Origin: Shouchella hunanensis | Lineage (GTDB): Bacteria > Bacillota > Bacilli > Bacillales > Bacillaceae_D | NCBI RefSeq assembly: GCF_028735875.1 | Contig: NZ_CP117834.1 | Location: 2,220,001-2,284,000, forward strand | Direction: 5' to 3' | DNA: 64,000 nucleotides | In this document: piece by piece, positions 41,389 through 49,830 of the stretch | Position numbering within the stretch: the first letter of the stretch is position 1 | Layout: every line of letters starts with the position of its first letter | The notes under the pieces: model-generated | Told to the model about the DNA's origin: nothing | Databases searched by the model: none | What the model saw: the letters and a program-made list of their open reading frames with translations, nothing else | Position numbers and translations under genes: made by a program

Positions 41389-42225
41389 GTGGAAGCAACT
41401 GCTAAGAAGCGTTTCAAAAAAATTTATGCACATACTGTCTTGATCATCGCGTCTATCATCTTTCTCGTTCCGTTTATTTGGATGGTGTCGACATCGTTTA
41501 AACCAATAACGCAAGTGTTTAGTTTTCCGCCAGAGTTTATTCCTCGTCCTTTTCAATGGGAAAATTATATTGAAGCGACTCAATACATACCATTTTGGAC
41601 GTACACGTATAACACCGCAGTGATCACAGGATTAAGCACTTTAGGAGTTGTCATTTCTTGCCCAATCGTTGCTTATAGTTTCGCCAAGTTACGATGGCGT
41701 GGACGGAACATGATGTTTGCCATTACGATTGCCGTAATGATGATACCGGCTCAAGTAACGATGATACCGTTGTTTTTACTTTTTAATCAGTTTGGTTGGG
41801 TTGGAACGAATTTACCTCTCATTGTACCAGCATTCTTTGGGGTTCCGTTCTCTATTTTCCTTTTACGTCAGTTTTTTAAAGGATTGCCAGATACATTAAG
41901 GGAAGCAGCAAAGATTGATGGAGCAAGTGAATGGCGGATTTACTGGCAGATTATGTTCCCTTTAGCAAAGCCAGCCATTCTAGCCATTGCGTTGTTTCAA
42001 TTCATGGCCTCGTGGACAGATTTTCTTGGGCCGCTCATTTACTTAACAGAAGAAGCGTCTTACACGCTTTCATTAGGATTACAACAATTCCAAAACCAGC
42101 AAGGATCTCAATGGCATCTAATGATGGCTGTATCTACCATGATGACATTACCCATTATCGTCCTCTTCTTCTTTATGCAAAAAACGTTTATTAACGGTAT
42201 CACTTTTACAGGAATAAAAGGATAG
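41389..42225 (+). CDS. sugar ABC transporter permease (UgpE/MalG type)
   Basis: A 278-residue partner permease with six helices. VLIIASIIFLVPFIWMVSTS is the first helix, EAAKIDGASEWRIYWQIMFP the EAA loop near residue 170, and KTFINGITFTGIKG the standard end. The GTG at 41389 follows GAGGAGG (41374-41380). It lies 13 bases after the first permease and ends the transporter operon. Confidence 0.9.
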   Translation: MEATAKKRFKKIYAHTVLIIASIIFLVPFIWMVSTSFKPITQVFSFPPEFIPRPFQWENYIEATQYIPFWTYTYNTAVITGLSTLGVVISCPIVAYSFAKLRWRGRNMMFAITIAVMMIPAQVTMIPLFLLFNQFGWVGTNLPLIVPAFFGVPFSIFLLRQFFKGLPDTLREAAKIDGASEWRIYWQIMFPLAKPAILAIALFQFMASWTDFLGPLIYLTEEASYTLSLGLQQFQNQQGSQWHLMMAVSTMMTLPIIVLFFFMQKTFINGITFTGIKG

Positions 42226-42230
42226 CGAAA

Positions 42231-42340
42231 AAACAAAAGACGAATGCCCAATGTAATAGGCTCCCTCCTATGTTTTCACGTTTTATCGTGTCTTCTAGTC
42301 AGGGAGCCGATCACGGGAATCATTCGTCCTTTTGTTGCAT
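42231..42340. terminator. nested bidirectional terminator/cruciform
   Basis: Three nested hairpins lie between convergent genes. The outer arms are AACAAAAGACGAATG (42232-42246) and CATTCGTCCTTTTGTT (42321-42336, one bulged base). The middle arms are GGCTCCCT (42259-42266) and AGGGAGCC (42301-42308), with an inner CACG/CGTG. It probably ends transcription from both sides. Confidence 0.7.
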
Positions 42341-42354
42341 TCTAAGCTTCTGAT

Positions 42355-43104
42355 TTACTTTGTTTTAAAGCTTAAGAAGCCGTCGTCAACTGGAATGGTT
42401 TGACCGTTTACAGCATTGGCTGCGTCTGTAAATAAAAACGTAACGACATTTGCGACTTGCTCAGGTTTAATTAATTGTTGACGCATGTGAAGTTGGGCAA
42501 GTTGTTCTTTCGCTTCATCAGAGTCGCCTAAAATGGGGGTATCAATAAATCCTGGCGCAACGCCAACAGAACGAATTCCGTAATCAGAAAGTTCTAAGGC
42601 TGCTGATTTTGTCATCATCACAACGGCTGCTTTCGCTGCATTGTAATTAAAACTTCCTAAGGCAGCAATAGAACCATAAATGGATGCCGTATTCACAATT
42701 GTTCCTTGCACACCTAATTCAACCATTTTCTTCGCAGTGTAGTAAATACCGTAGTAAACACTATGCTGATCAACGTCAATTACTTTGTGATAGGACGCAG
42801 GGTCTAGTTCGAGTAGTGGTTTCACAAGGCCAATACCGGCATTGTTAAAAATCCCATTAATCGTATTAAATTTTTCTGCGGTCCAATGAACCATCGCTTC
42901 AACTTCTTCTGCTTTAGAGACGTCAACTTTATAAGAAACGACCTTATCTACAAGACCGATTTCTGCTACGAGTGACTCTGCTGCTTCGCTATTAAAATCA
43001 GCAATAACGACAGACGCGCCCTTTGCTGCTAGTTGTTTAACCGTTTCTTTGCCGATCCCACTTGCGCCACCTGTTACGATGATAGCTTGTCCTTCCATTT
43101 CCAT
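42355..43104 (-). CDS. SDR-family oxidoreductase
   Basis: A 249-residue short-chain dehydrogenase. VTGGASGIGKETVK is the NAD(P)-binding glycine motif. Asp at 36 (VVIADFNSEAA) favours NAD(H). FNNAGIGL, the catalytic Ser in NTASIYGS and the YNAAK pair (Tyr and Lys) complete the set. PGFIDTPI is the usual substrate-loop end. AGGAGG lies 7 bases before the ATG. The gene is a single unit and its substrate, probably a sugar or secondary alcohol, is not shown. Confidence 0.88.
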   Translation of the reverse strand: MEMEGQAIIVTGGASGIGKETVKQLAAKGASVVIADFNSEAAESLVAEIGLVDKVVSYKVDVSKAEEVEAMVHWTAEKFNTINGIFNNAGIGLVKPLLELDPASYHKVIDVDQHSVYYGIYYTAKKMVELGVQGTIVNTASIYGSIAALGSFNYNAAKAAVVMMTKSAALELSDYGIRSVGVAPGFIDTPILGDSDEAKEQLAQLHMRQQLIKPEQVANVVTFLFTDAANAVNGQTIPVDDGFLSFKTK

Positions 43105-43264
43105 TAGAAGCCCTCCTATGTTGTTATCTATAGCATGCTTTACTAAGCTTACCTTGATTCAAGCTCATTATACGCTTTCCTTTTTAAGCCGCAAGTAGGC
43201 ACCTTCATGTGACTTAGTAACATGAAGGATAGTGATGAAGAGAAAGAAAGGTAGCTGATATAGA

Positions 43265-43432
43265 TTAGGCCACATCGTCTGGTACGGTGGCAAGGATAAA
43301 TAAACAAGCAAAACCAATGATGAGAACTAGCATACCACTAATAAAAAAACCTTTTGGCCGTCTCGTCTTTGCAACTGTATAACGAATAAGCACGACAGTG
43401 AAAATAAGGTAGAACAAGACAAGAAGATCCAT
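43265..43432 (-). CDS. small membrane protein, about 55 residues
   Basis: Two predicted helices (LLVLFYLIFTVVLIRYTV; GFFISGMLVLIIGFACLFIL) joined by a basic loop KTRRPKG. AGAGGAGGGG lies 5-8 bases before the ATG 43432. The longer frame from 43459 overlaps that site. No family is recognised; it is probably an integral two-pass peptide. Confidence 0.55.
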   Translation of the reverse strand: MDLLVLFYLIFTVVLIRYTVAKTRRPKGFFISGMLVLIIGFACLFILATVPDDVA

Positions 43433-43572
43433 TATACCCCTCCTCTTTAGAATGACCATACTATGATATAGAAAATAATCAACGTTTTGTATGGAGCAAA
43501 CTGCTGTACAAATTATGCCTTTATCATTATAGTTATTAAAGAGTCTTTATATCTTTTATTAAGGGGGAAAAA

Positions 43573-44127
43573 ATGAACGATCGAATCCAACGTAAAATAG
43601 CAAACCTGGAAGGCTTACAACGCTTTCCTGCTGAAGAGCTACTTTCGTACTTTCCAATTAGTAAAAAGGATACGATTTTGGATCTTGGTACTGGAACGGG
43701 CTATGTGGCTCGTGCAATGGCAGATAAAGTCGAAAAAGTGTACGCGCTAGACTCTGATAAAGATATTTTAGCTTATCTTATGAAGACAAGTGAAGAAAGC
43801 GGCATTCGTAATATCGAGCCAGTTGTCGGAGATTTTAAATCGTTACCGATTCCGAAAGATCATATTGATACCGTGATTGCCTCTATTTCTTTACATGAAG
43901 TGAAGCCATTATCCATCGTATTAAACCAAATTCGAACAACGTTAAAGAAAGGTGGGGTATTTGTTTGCATCGATATTGAGAAAACGGACAACCCATCAGG
44001 TCCAAGAGTGTCTTCTGAAGAAATGGAATGGGAGATGGTCAACGCTGGTTTTACCATTGTTAGTAAATCGTTTCCAGCAATGAAGTTAGGTAAAGAGCCA
44101 CTTTATGTAATCGTTGGAAGAAAATGA
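43573..44127 (+). CDS. class I SAM-dependent methyltransferase
   Basis: A 184-residue cytoplasmic methyltransferase of the Methyltransf_11 type. TILDLGTGTGYVARAMADKV is motif I for S-adenosylmethionine. YALDSDKDIL is the acidic loop, and DTVIASISLHEVKPL takes the place of motif IV. The substrate could be a small molecule or quinone; nothing decides it. AAGGGGG lies before the ATG at about 7 bases. A hairpin follows the gene. Confidence 0.85.
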   Translation: MNDRIQRKIANLEGLQRFPAEELLSYFPISKKDTILDLGTGTGYVARAMADKVEKVYALDSDKDILAYLMKTSEESGIRNIEPVVGDFKSLPIPKDHIDTVIASISLHEVKPLSIVLNQIRTTLKKGGVFVCIDIEKTDNPSGPRVSSEEMEWEMVNAGFTIVSKSFPAMKLGKEPLYVIVGRK

Positions 44128-44168
44128 AGAAGGAACATAAAAAAACGTGGCTGTTTTAATCATCAAAT

Positions 44169-44214
44169 CAAAAGCGTGATGGACTTTTCAACGTATCCAC
44201 CACGCTTTTGCAAA
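44169..44214 (+). terminator. probable terminator after the methyltransferase
   Basis: A 15-bp stem with one mismatch: CAAAAGCGTGATGGA (44169-44183) with TCCACCACGCTTTTG (44196-44210). The T run is inside the arm. Confidence 0.55.
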
Positions 44215-44235
44215 ACCCCGTTTTAAAACTGAGGC

Positions 44236-44265
44236 ATCGGAAGAACTAAGGGGGATTCTTCCGAT
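44236..44265. other. hairpin in the methyltransferase-zinc protein intergenic region
   Basis: ATCGGAAGAA (44236-44245) and TTCTTCCGAT (44256-44265) form a perfect 10-bp stem with a loop CTAAGGGGGA. There is no T run; the function is unknown. Confidence 0.4.
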
Positions 44266-44315
44266 TATCCATTGAGTAGGATTATGTACACCCAAAGGGT
44301 AGTGTGACTCACATC

Positions 44316-44344
44316 TTACAATTTGGAGTTTAACGCGCTATAAT
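44316..44344 (+). promoter_or_regulatory. candidate sigma-A promoter
   Basis: TTACAA at 44316-44321, a 17-base spacer and a perfect TATAAT at 44339-44344. It would drive the zinc-ribbon gene with a leader of about 165 bases. That leader holds a hairpin (GAAGCTA/TAGCTTC, about 44446-44476, then TTTT) that could attenuate transcription. Confidence 0.6.
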
Positions 44345-44515
44345 GGATTCGTCAATATATACAGAAAGTTTCATATCTTTTAACATATTTTTCGAGACTT
44401 TTTGTATCCGACTTTTGGTGGTCTTACACAGATAAGCACATTAAATGAAGCTAGCATTACAGGTACAGTAGCTTCTTTTGTCATGTTACAATGAAGAAAA
44501 AGGAGGAGATGCTCG

Positions 44516-44815
44516 GTGAATTTGCCAAGTTGTTGGTCATGTCAATATACTTACTCCTATAAACAAGCATACGTATGTACATTTGCAAAAACAAAATGTC
44601 CGTCCTGTGGGGAGAAGCAGTACCAATCAAAACGAAGTAAGCTGAATTTTGGATTGATTTTTCTTATGGCATTTATTCCATTGTTTATTGTTAGGACGTT
44701 TACTGCTATTTCATTTCCAGCATATCTAGGTATGATGTTACTCTTGTTTATTGTTGTTTCTTTTCTTTTGCCATTTTGTTATCGCTTTACCGATGAGCAA
44801 AAAAGTTACTTTTAA
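44516..44815 (+). CDS. TIGR04104-type CxxC-x20-CxxC membrane protein
   Basis: A 99-residue protein. CWSC (Cys6, Cys9) and CPSC (about Cys29, Cys32) are separated by about 20 residues, the cxxc_20_cxxc zinc-ribbon-like arrangement. Two membrane helices follow (LNFGLIFLMAFIPLFIVR; YLGMMLLLFIVVSFLLPF). The start is GTG with AAAAAGGAGGAG about 9 bases upstream. Members are common in Bacillaceae but have no known role. A terminator follows at once. Confidence 0.75.
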   Translation: MNLPSCWSCQYTYSYKQAYVCTFAKTKCPSCGEKQYQSKRSKLNFGLIFLMAFIPLFIVRTFTAISFPAYLGMMLLLFIVVSFLLPFCYRFTDEQKSYF

Positions 44816-44820
44816 AGTGA

Positions 44821-44853
44821 GACCGCTGCTTGATTGTAAGCGGTTATTTTTTT
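44821..44853 (+). terminator. Rho-independent terminator
   Basis: A stem GACCGCT (44821-44827)/AGCGGTT (44839-44845) followed by A-T7. Confidence 0.8.
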
Positions 44854-44870
44854 GTGGGGAGTCGTTGCGG

Positions 44871-45107
44871 ATGAAGTACATTGAGTGTGGGTGGGGAAAT
44901 CGGTGGGTGTTGCGAACCGAAGTCGAGCATAGAGATGGTTCAGAGACTGAGTATAGGGGCTGGAAGGGTCCCGTATCGGTTCAATCCGTTTATTTTCGGC
45001 TATGGGTGGGTCAAACCATTCTCATATTAGATAGCAAAGAAGGATGGAAAAGGCAACAAAAGACGCAATCGCGCTTTAAATGTGTAGTTGGACTTGTGAG
45101 TAACTAA
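44871..45107 (+). CDS. DUF3977 family small protein
   Basis: A 78-residue protein. MKYIECGWGNRWVLRTEVEH, GWKGPVSVQSVYFRLWVGQT and ILDSKEGWKR follow the DUF3977 pattern (MKYIE-x-G-x-G-N-x-W, then LQSVYxRxWxGxT). The ATG 44871 is the conserved start; the frame is open further upstream (to 44751), but that part overlaps the previous gene. GGGGAG lies about 10 bases before the ATG. The function of the family is unknown. Confidence 0.7.
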   Translation: MKYIECGWGNRWVLRTEVEHRDGSETEYRGWKGPVSVQSVYFRLWVGQTILILDSKEGWKRQQKTQSRFKCVVGLVSN

Positions 45108-45139
45108 CATGTGCTTACGGTAATTCTATGCCTGTTAAA

Positions 45140-45170
45140 AAGAAAAAATAGAACCCTAGTTGGGTTCTAT
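45140..45170 (-). terminator. terminator of the rap-phr operon
   Basis: On the minus strand TAGAACCC/GGGTTCTA is followed by TTTTTTCTTTTT. It lies 4 bases after the phr stop codon. Confidence 0.85.
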
Positions 45171-45173
45171 AAC

Positions 45174-45299
45174 TCAGTGTCCTGTATCGGGTTTACTCTT
45201 TGTACTGACAATGGTTTCGATTGAATAGTAATTCTCATTGCTTGGAACTATTAAAACGAGAAAAAAAGAAAGTAAAGTGAGAGTGAGCCACTTTTTCAT
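45174..45299 (-). CDS. Phr quorum-sensing pre-peptide
   Basis: A 41-codon gene on the minus strand. It has a lysine-led hydrophobic export signal (MKKWLTLTLLSFFLVLIV) and a short polar remainder ending VSTKSKPDTGH. The ATG at 45299 lies right after the rap stop codon, with AGGAG nine bases upstream (inside the last rap codons), the normal rap-phr arrangement. The C-terminal SKPDTGH contains SKPDT, a plausible mature pentapeptide with Lys at position 2 and Thr at 5, and resembles SKPDIVG of NprX. After export and trimming it would be re-imported by Opp and inhibit its partner Rap. Nothing else is encoded before the terminator. Confidence 0.8.
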   Translation of the reverse strand: MKKWLTLTLLSFFLVLIVPSNENYYSIETIVSTKSKPDTGH

Positions 45300-45300
45300 A

Positions 45301-46395
45301 TCAATCCACTCCTAATTTAAGAAGATTTTTCTTAGATGAATATGCTTCACGTAAATATTTTACCGATAATTCCAATCTATTTTGTTCTTCAAAGTAAAGT
45401 GCCAGCTCATCTGCTAATTCTTCTGCTTCAAAATAAAGGCTATTATCTTTCAACGTTTGAAGGGAGTGATCAATAAGGTCAAGATCCTCGTCTAAGTACA
45501 AGCCTTTTAATATGTTGCAATTTGAAATAAATTCAATCATATTAAACAGTACCGCTTCTTTTAACCCCTCTTCTAGGAGAACAGTTGCATATTCCTTTTC
45601 ATCAAGTTTAAATAATGTTAGTGCCAAATTATACTTTGTTTTAGTAACGAGTGGGTGTGCTTCCTTATCCATCTTTTTTAAAACGTTCTCATAATAGCCT
45701 CTTGCAGCAGAATAGTTGTTGTAACGATATTCATTAATACCGAGCATACGAAGAACAATGATTTCAGCAACGGGATAGTTACGTGCACTTACAAGATTTT
45801 CTTGCAGAATATCATTTGCTTTTTCATACTTATCTGTTTCAGAAAATAACCCTGCCATTATGTTATAACTAAAAATTACTTTCTCGGTATATTTAAGGCG
45901 CTTGAACGTAACAATTGCGTCTTCTAAGTATGAACTAGCAAAGACATATTGATTAATTCTCTGTAGAGCTGATCCCATATAATAATGGAACTCTGCTTCT
46001 TCTGCATCATCTTTTACATATTCTAGCAAACGCTCTGCTTTACGAAATAATTTAATTGCACTGCGATAGTGCTCTTGAAGAAATTCATGCTGACCGCTAA
46101 TAAAATAATAGTAATAATGTAGGAGATTATCCATGGAGCTTTTTACAATAGGGTCAATGCGATTAAACATTTCGTCGCCTGCTTCTTTATCTGTTGTTTG
46201 GTTCATCATCATGTTGAAGCGGTACTCGACAAGGGAATAATAAGCGAGAATTTGGTCACTTTCTTCCATTTTTTTAAGCATGTCTTTAATTTCTGCTTGC
46301 AGTTGAATCGCTTGATCAACGGATCGAGCAATAATGCAACTGTACCACTCTACAATCTTCGCCCCTACAATTTCTGAGCGAATGAAGTCCGACAT
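45301..46395 (-). CDS. Rap-family response-regulator aspartate phosphatase/TPR protein
   Basis: A 364-residue cytoplasmic protein. The N-terminal helical bundle (VGAKIVEWYSCIIARSVDQA; YYSLVEYRFNMM) is that of Rap proteins. About seven tetratricopeptide repeats follow (YYMGSALQRINQYVFASSYL; YNLALTLFKLDEKEYATVLL) and form the peptide-binding groove. Raps either dephosphorylate Spo0F or bind DNA-binding regulators such as ComA, and are switched off by their Phr peptide. No helix-turn-helix is present, so this is Rap and not NprR/PlcR. The ATG 46395 follows AAAGGGGGG. The longer frame (to 46509) has no site. Whether the target is Spo0F or another regulator cannot be told. Confidence 0.88.
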   Translation of the reverse strand: MSDFIRSEIVGAKIVEWYSCIIARSVDQAIQLQAEIKDMLKKMEESDQILAYYSLVEYRFNMMMNQTTDKEAGDEMFNRIDPIVKSSMDNLLHYYYYFISGQHEFLQEHYRSAIKLFRKAERLLEYVKDDAEEAEFHYYMGSALQRINQYVFASSYLEDAIVTFKRLKYTEKVIFSYNIMAGLFSETDKYEKANDILQENLVSARNYPVAEIIVLRMLGINEYRYNNYSAARGYYENVLKKMDKEAHPLVTKTKYNLALTLFKLDEKEYATVLLEEGLKEAVLFNMIEFISNCNILKGLYLDEDLDLIDHSLQTLKDNSLYFEAEELADELALYFEEQNRLELSVKYLREAYSSKKNLLKLGVD

Positions 46396-46512
46396 GTGTA
46401 ACCCCCCTTTCTTCATGTATAGGCTTATTTTACTAATAAAAGGGAAATGATGTAAGAACAATTTGATATTTCCCAATATACTATTTGTTAATTTCTGGGT
46501 AAGGTGCATTCA

Positions 46513-46556
46513 CAAAAATACACCATCAGCAACTGCTGGACAGGTACCGATGGTGT
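46513..46556 (-). terminator. probable terminator of the peptide-transport ATPase gene
   Basis: ACACCATC (46520-46527) and GATGGTGT (46549-46556) form a stem. On the minus strand it is followed by ATTTTTG. A second stem GCCACCT/AGGTGGC lies just before it (46559-46581). Confidence 0.6.
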
Positions 46557-46582
46557 TAGCCACCTTAATTGTTTAGGTGGCT

Positions 46583-48316
46583 TCAGACATTACTAGCAGT
46601 TTTCTCATATGCAGCGGATTTAGCAACCCAATGATGAGAGGCTCGTTCAACCAATTCATGATCTGTATCGTCTTCAACAAGTGGTAATGGCAGTGTCAGA
46701 ACAGGTTCTTGGCGACGCAGGCTAGGGTTGGTAATAGGAATGGCAGCCAACAGATTTTTTGTGTAAGGGTGGTAGGGTTGCTCGAAAATCCTTTTTGTCG
46801 ATCCCATTTCTACGATTCTCCCCTTGTACATAACAGCGACCCGATCGCAAAATTGTTGGACCATCGAGAGATCATGGGCGATAAAGAGATATGTTAGTCC
46901 AAGATTCTGTTGAAGGTCTTTGAGTAGCTCGATCATTTGGGTCTGAATGGATGCATCGAGTGCAGAAAGAATCTCATCGCACACAATAAGCTTTGGTTGG
47001 ACTGCGAGTGCCCGAGCAATGCCAATTCGTTGTCGTTGACCACCTGAGAATTCGTGAGGGTAGCGATAAGCCATGTCTCGGTCTAAACCTACTAATGTTA
47101 GGAGTTCAACGACACGGGTATAGCGCTCTTGTTTCGTCTGTGCTAATTGATGCAAATCAAGTGCTTCGCCAATACTATCGATAATTTTCAGGCGTGGATC
47201 TAATGAGGCATATGGATCTTGAAAGATAATTTGAATATGGCGGCGCATGCGTTTTAATTCGTTTGGTGCCAGATGCCCTAGGTCAAAGCCTTCATATAAG
47301 ACTTCTCCACTAGTCGGTTTATGCAAGTGAAGCAGCGAACGACCAGTTGTTGATTTTCCAGATCCAGACTCACCGACAAATCCAAATGACTCGCCTTCAT
47401 AAATGGTAAAGGAAACATCGTTGACTGCTTTCGTTACATGCCCTTTTGCTAATTGAAAGTACTGTTTTAAGTTGCGAACTTGAAGCAGCGGCTTGTTATT
47501 TGAAAAAGTAGGTTCTTCTTTGTCTGTCATCATTTTAGGAAAAGCATCCAGTAATCGCTTCGTATAAGGATGTTGTGGGTAATCAAAGATGTCTGTTGCC
47601 TGATTTTCTTCTACAATTTCTCCTTCTTTCATTACGATTACTCGGTCACACAGTTCTGCCACGACACCAAAATCGTGAGTAATAAGCAAGATGGATGTAC
47701 CTGTTTCAGCTTGAATTCCTTTTAATAAATCTAATAGTTGAGCTTGCACCGTCACATCGAGTGCAGTGGTTGGTTCATCTGCAATAAGGAGGCGGGGTTT
47801 GCACGCGAGAGCGATGGCGATAACAATGCGCTGTCTCATTCCTCCTGAAAACTCATGAGGGTACTGTTTGAATCGCTGTTCAACTTCTGCAATGCCGACT
47901 TTTTCCATTAGTACCAATGCTTCATGTTTCGCTTTATGAGGAGTAAGCTTCTGATGTTTCCGAATGCTTTCTGTTAATTGTTTGCCAACTGTCTTGGTCG
48001 GATTTAATGATGTCATTGGATCTTGAAACACCATTCCAATTTCTTTACCACGAATTCGCTGCATCTTTTTCTCAGGTAAATCTAGTAAATTAGTTGACAT
48101 AAATTCAATTTGACTCTCATCCCCATAGACAGCAGAAGGAGAAAGTAGCTGCATAATCGCTTTCGCCGTTACGCTCTTTCCACTACCTGATTCTCCTACA
48201 ATTCCTAGGGTTTCTCCTTTATTAATTGTGAAAGTTATCTGTTTAACCGCTTCAACATAATCATCACCACTTATAAAGCCCACTGATAAGTCTGAGATGC
48301 GCATTAAGTGCTCCAT
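46583..48316 (-). CDS. peptide ABC transporter ATPase, fused DppD-DppF form
   Basis: A 577-residue cytoplasmic protein with two complete ABC domains in one chain. [18 protein letters not shown] (Walker A), [15 protein letters not shown] (signature) and [13 protein letters not shown] (Walker B) belong to the first. [33 protein letters not shown] and [13 protein letters not shown] belong to the second; note DEILS for the usual DEPVS. Both have the C-terminal oligopeptide-family tail ([21 protein letters not shown]). It energises import through the divergent permeases at 48460 and 49831. The fused form is known in GsiA/YejF-like systems. Confidence 0.88.
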   Translation of the reverse strand: MEHLMRISDLSVGFISGDDYVEAVKQITFTINKGETLGIVGESGSGKSVTAKAIMQLLSPSAVYGDESQIEFMSTNLLDLPEKKMQRIRGKEIGMVFQDPMTSLNPTKTVGKQLTESIRKHQKLTPHKAKHEALVLMEKVGIAEVEQRFKQYPHEFSGGMRQRIVIAIALACKPRLLIADEPTTALDVTVQAQLLDLLKGIQAETGTSILLITHDFGVVAELCDRVIVMKEGEIVEENQATDIFDYPQHPYTKRLLDAFPKMMTDKEEPTFSNNKPLLQVRNLKQYFQLAKGHVTKAVNDVSFTIYEGESFGFVGESGSGKSTTGRSLLHLHKPTSGEVLYEGFDLGHLAPNELKRMRRHIQIIFQDPYASLDPRLKIIDSIGEALDLHQLAQTKQERYTRVVELLTLVGLDRDMAYRYPHEFSGGQRQRIGIARALAVQPKLIVCDEILSALDASIQTQMIELLKDLQQNLGLTYLFIAHDLSMVQQFCDRVAVMYKGRIVEMGSTKRIFEQPYHPYTKNLLAAIPITNPSLRRQEPVLTLPLPLVEDDTDHELVERASHHWVAKSAAYEKTASNV

Positions 48317-48384
48317 TCAAAATCCTCCGTTTACGTTCTTTTTCTTATCATAAAATTAAATCCCGATTAAATCAATATACTTAA

Positions 48385-48413
48385 TTGACTTAATGATCAA
48401 GCGGTGCTATATT
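48385..48413 (+). promoter_or_regulatory. sigma-A promoter of the peptide transporter operon
   Basis: TTGACT at 48385-48390, a 17-base spacer and TATATT at 48408-48413. It lies 46 bases before the TTG start of the first permease, on the strand opposite to the ATPase gene. Confidence 0.65.
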
Positions 48414-48459
48414 CATACATACATTTATAGATTTTTTTACAGTTGGAGGTGATGAGAGA

Positions 48460-49815
48460 TTGTCTACGTTGCGAGTCACAGCCTTTATCGCTTCTCAATA
48501 TGATAAAGCGATGCAGCAACCATCGTATCGTTTTTTACTTTTATTGCTTGGATTCCCACTACATATCATTCGGTTGATCGTTGTGATACTACAGCCTTCA
48601 AAAACGACTGTGTTAAAGGGGTCTGATCGTCGACGGCAAGAATTATTTGATCAAGAAAAGAAAAAACAAGCCTTTTTTAAGCAAGAGAAATCTTTGAAAG
48701 CAACGAATCAAATTGTGGATGAACGACTTAAGCAAGAGTGTAATGACCAAAACGAAGGACTGCTGTTTCAACGACTACGAAGAGACGTGTCAATTTTTCT
48801 AACAAAGCCAGTTGGGTTTACAATGGGTCTTGTTCTTGCTTTTCCAATGTACGTACTGCTTATGATCTATGCAAATCCGTACGTAAAATATATTGCTGAG
48901 CGCTTGCTAATGATGGTGTACGTCGTCTTCGGCGTAACCGCACTCGTATTTACCATCCTTTATTTATCACCATTTGATCCAGCAATAAATTTATTAGGGG
49001 AGCAAGCATCACGAGAGCAAATTGAAGCATTTAATCGGGTTTATGGGCTTGATCAATCATACCTTACTCAGCTATGGCAAGCGGTTCAAGGCGTATGGAC
49101 TTTTGATTTAGGCAAGTCGTACGAAGGAAATGAAGAGGTGGTTCAAACCATATTTCGTAGGTTTCCAGTGACACTACAGTTAACGCTTTTATCCCTTATT
49201 TTAGCGATTGTAATTGCGGTACCAGCTGGTATTTATGCAGCTGTAAAACGACATTCATTTTATGATCAGTTCTTTATGTTTGTTGCATTAATTGGGCTTT
49301 CAATTCCTAGTTTTTGGCTAGGTCTAGTCATGATATTGCAGTTTTCGATTCAACTAGGCTGGCTCCCGGCAACATACAGTAGCACGAACAATCTTTCGTT
49401 ACTGATGCCAGCGATTGTGCTTGGAACAAGTTTAACGGCTGCGGTTGCACGAATGACGCGTTCATCAACACTGGATGTCATACAGGAAGATTATATGATG
49501 CTAGCAAAAGCAAAAGGACTGTCTGGATGGACGGTTATCGTAAAGCACGCAGTACCGAATGCGTTAATTCCTGTTGTAACCATCATTGGTCTTCAATTTG
49601 GCGGAATGCTTGGTGGTGCTGCCGTTGTGGAGAAGGTCTTCAACATTAGTGGATTAGGTAGTTATATTGTGGATAAACAATTTATTCCTGATATACCGGC
49701 TGTACTTGGCGGCGTTATTTATATAGCGATTGTGATTTCGATTATTAATTTATTAGTTGATTTACTTTATGCATTCCTTGATCCACGGATACGAGCGAAA
49801 ATGAAAGAATACTAG
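48460..49815 (+). CDS. peptide ABC transporter permease, DppB-like with N-terminal extension
   Basis: A 451-residue membrane protein. The last about 310 residues are a standard DppB/OppB permease (ERLLMMVYVVFGVTALVFTI, PFDPAINLLGEQASREQIEA) with an EAA loop (MLAKAKGLSGWTVIVKHAVP). The first about 145 residues are an unusual extension: a hydrophobic helix (FLLLLLGFPLHIIRLIVVIL), a charged coiled-coil-like stretch (DRRRQELFDQEKKKQAFFKQ) and a second helix (GFTMGLVLAFPMYVLLMIY). The TTG start is set by TGGAGGTGAT (48444-48453). It pairs with the extended DppC-like permease downstream and the fused ATPase. The extension is not found in the usual B. subtilis Dpp/Opp proteins. Confidence 0.85.
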   Translation: MSTLRVTAFIASQYDKAMQQPSYRFLLLLLGFPLHIIRLIVVILQPSKTTVLKGSDRRRQELFDQEKKKQAFFKQEKSLKATNQIVDERLKQECNDQNEGLLFQRLRRDVSIFLTKPVGFTMGLVLAFPMYVLLMIYANPYVKYIAERLLMMVYVVFGVTALVFTILYLSPFDPAINLLGEQASREQIEAFNRVYGLDQSYLTQLWQAVQGVWTFDLGKSYEGNEEVVQTIFRRFPVTLQLTLLSLILAIVIAVPAGIYAAVKRHSFYDQFFMFVALIGLSIPSFWLGLVMILQFSIQLGWLPATYSSTNNLSLLMPAIVLGTSLTAAVARMTRSSTLDVIQEDYMMLAKAKGLSGWTVIVKHAVPNALIPVVTIIGLQFGGMLGGAAVVEKVFNISGLGSYIVDKQFIPDIPAVLGGVIYIAIVISIINLLVDLLYAFLDPRIRAKMKEY

Positions 49816-49830
49816 TGAGGGGGTGAGCGT

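Noticed and set aside
44751-44870. Longer DUF3977 start
   Set aside because: It overlaps the zinc-ribbon gene and a terminator; the conserved N-terminus MKYIE is at 44871.
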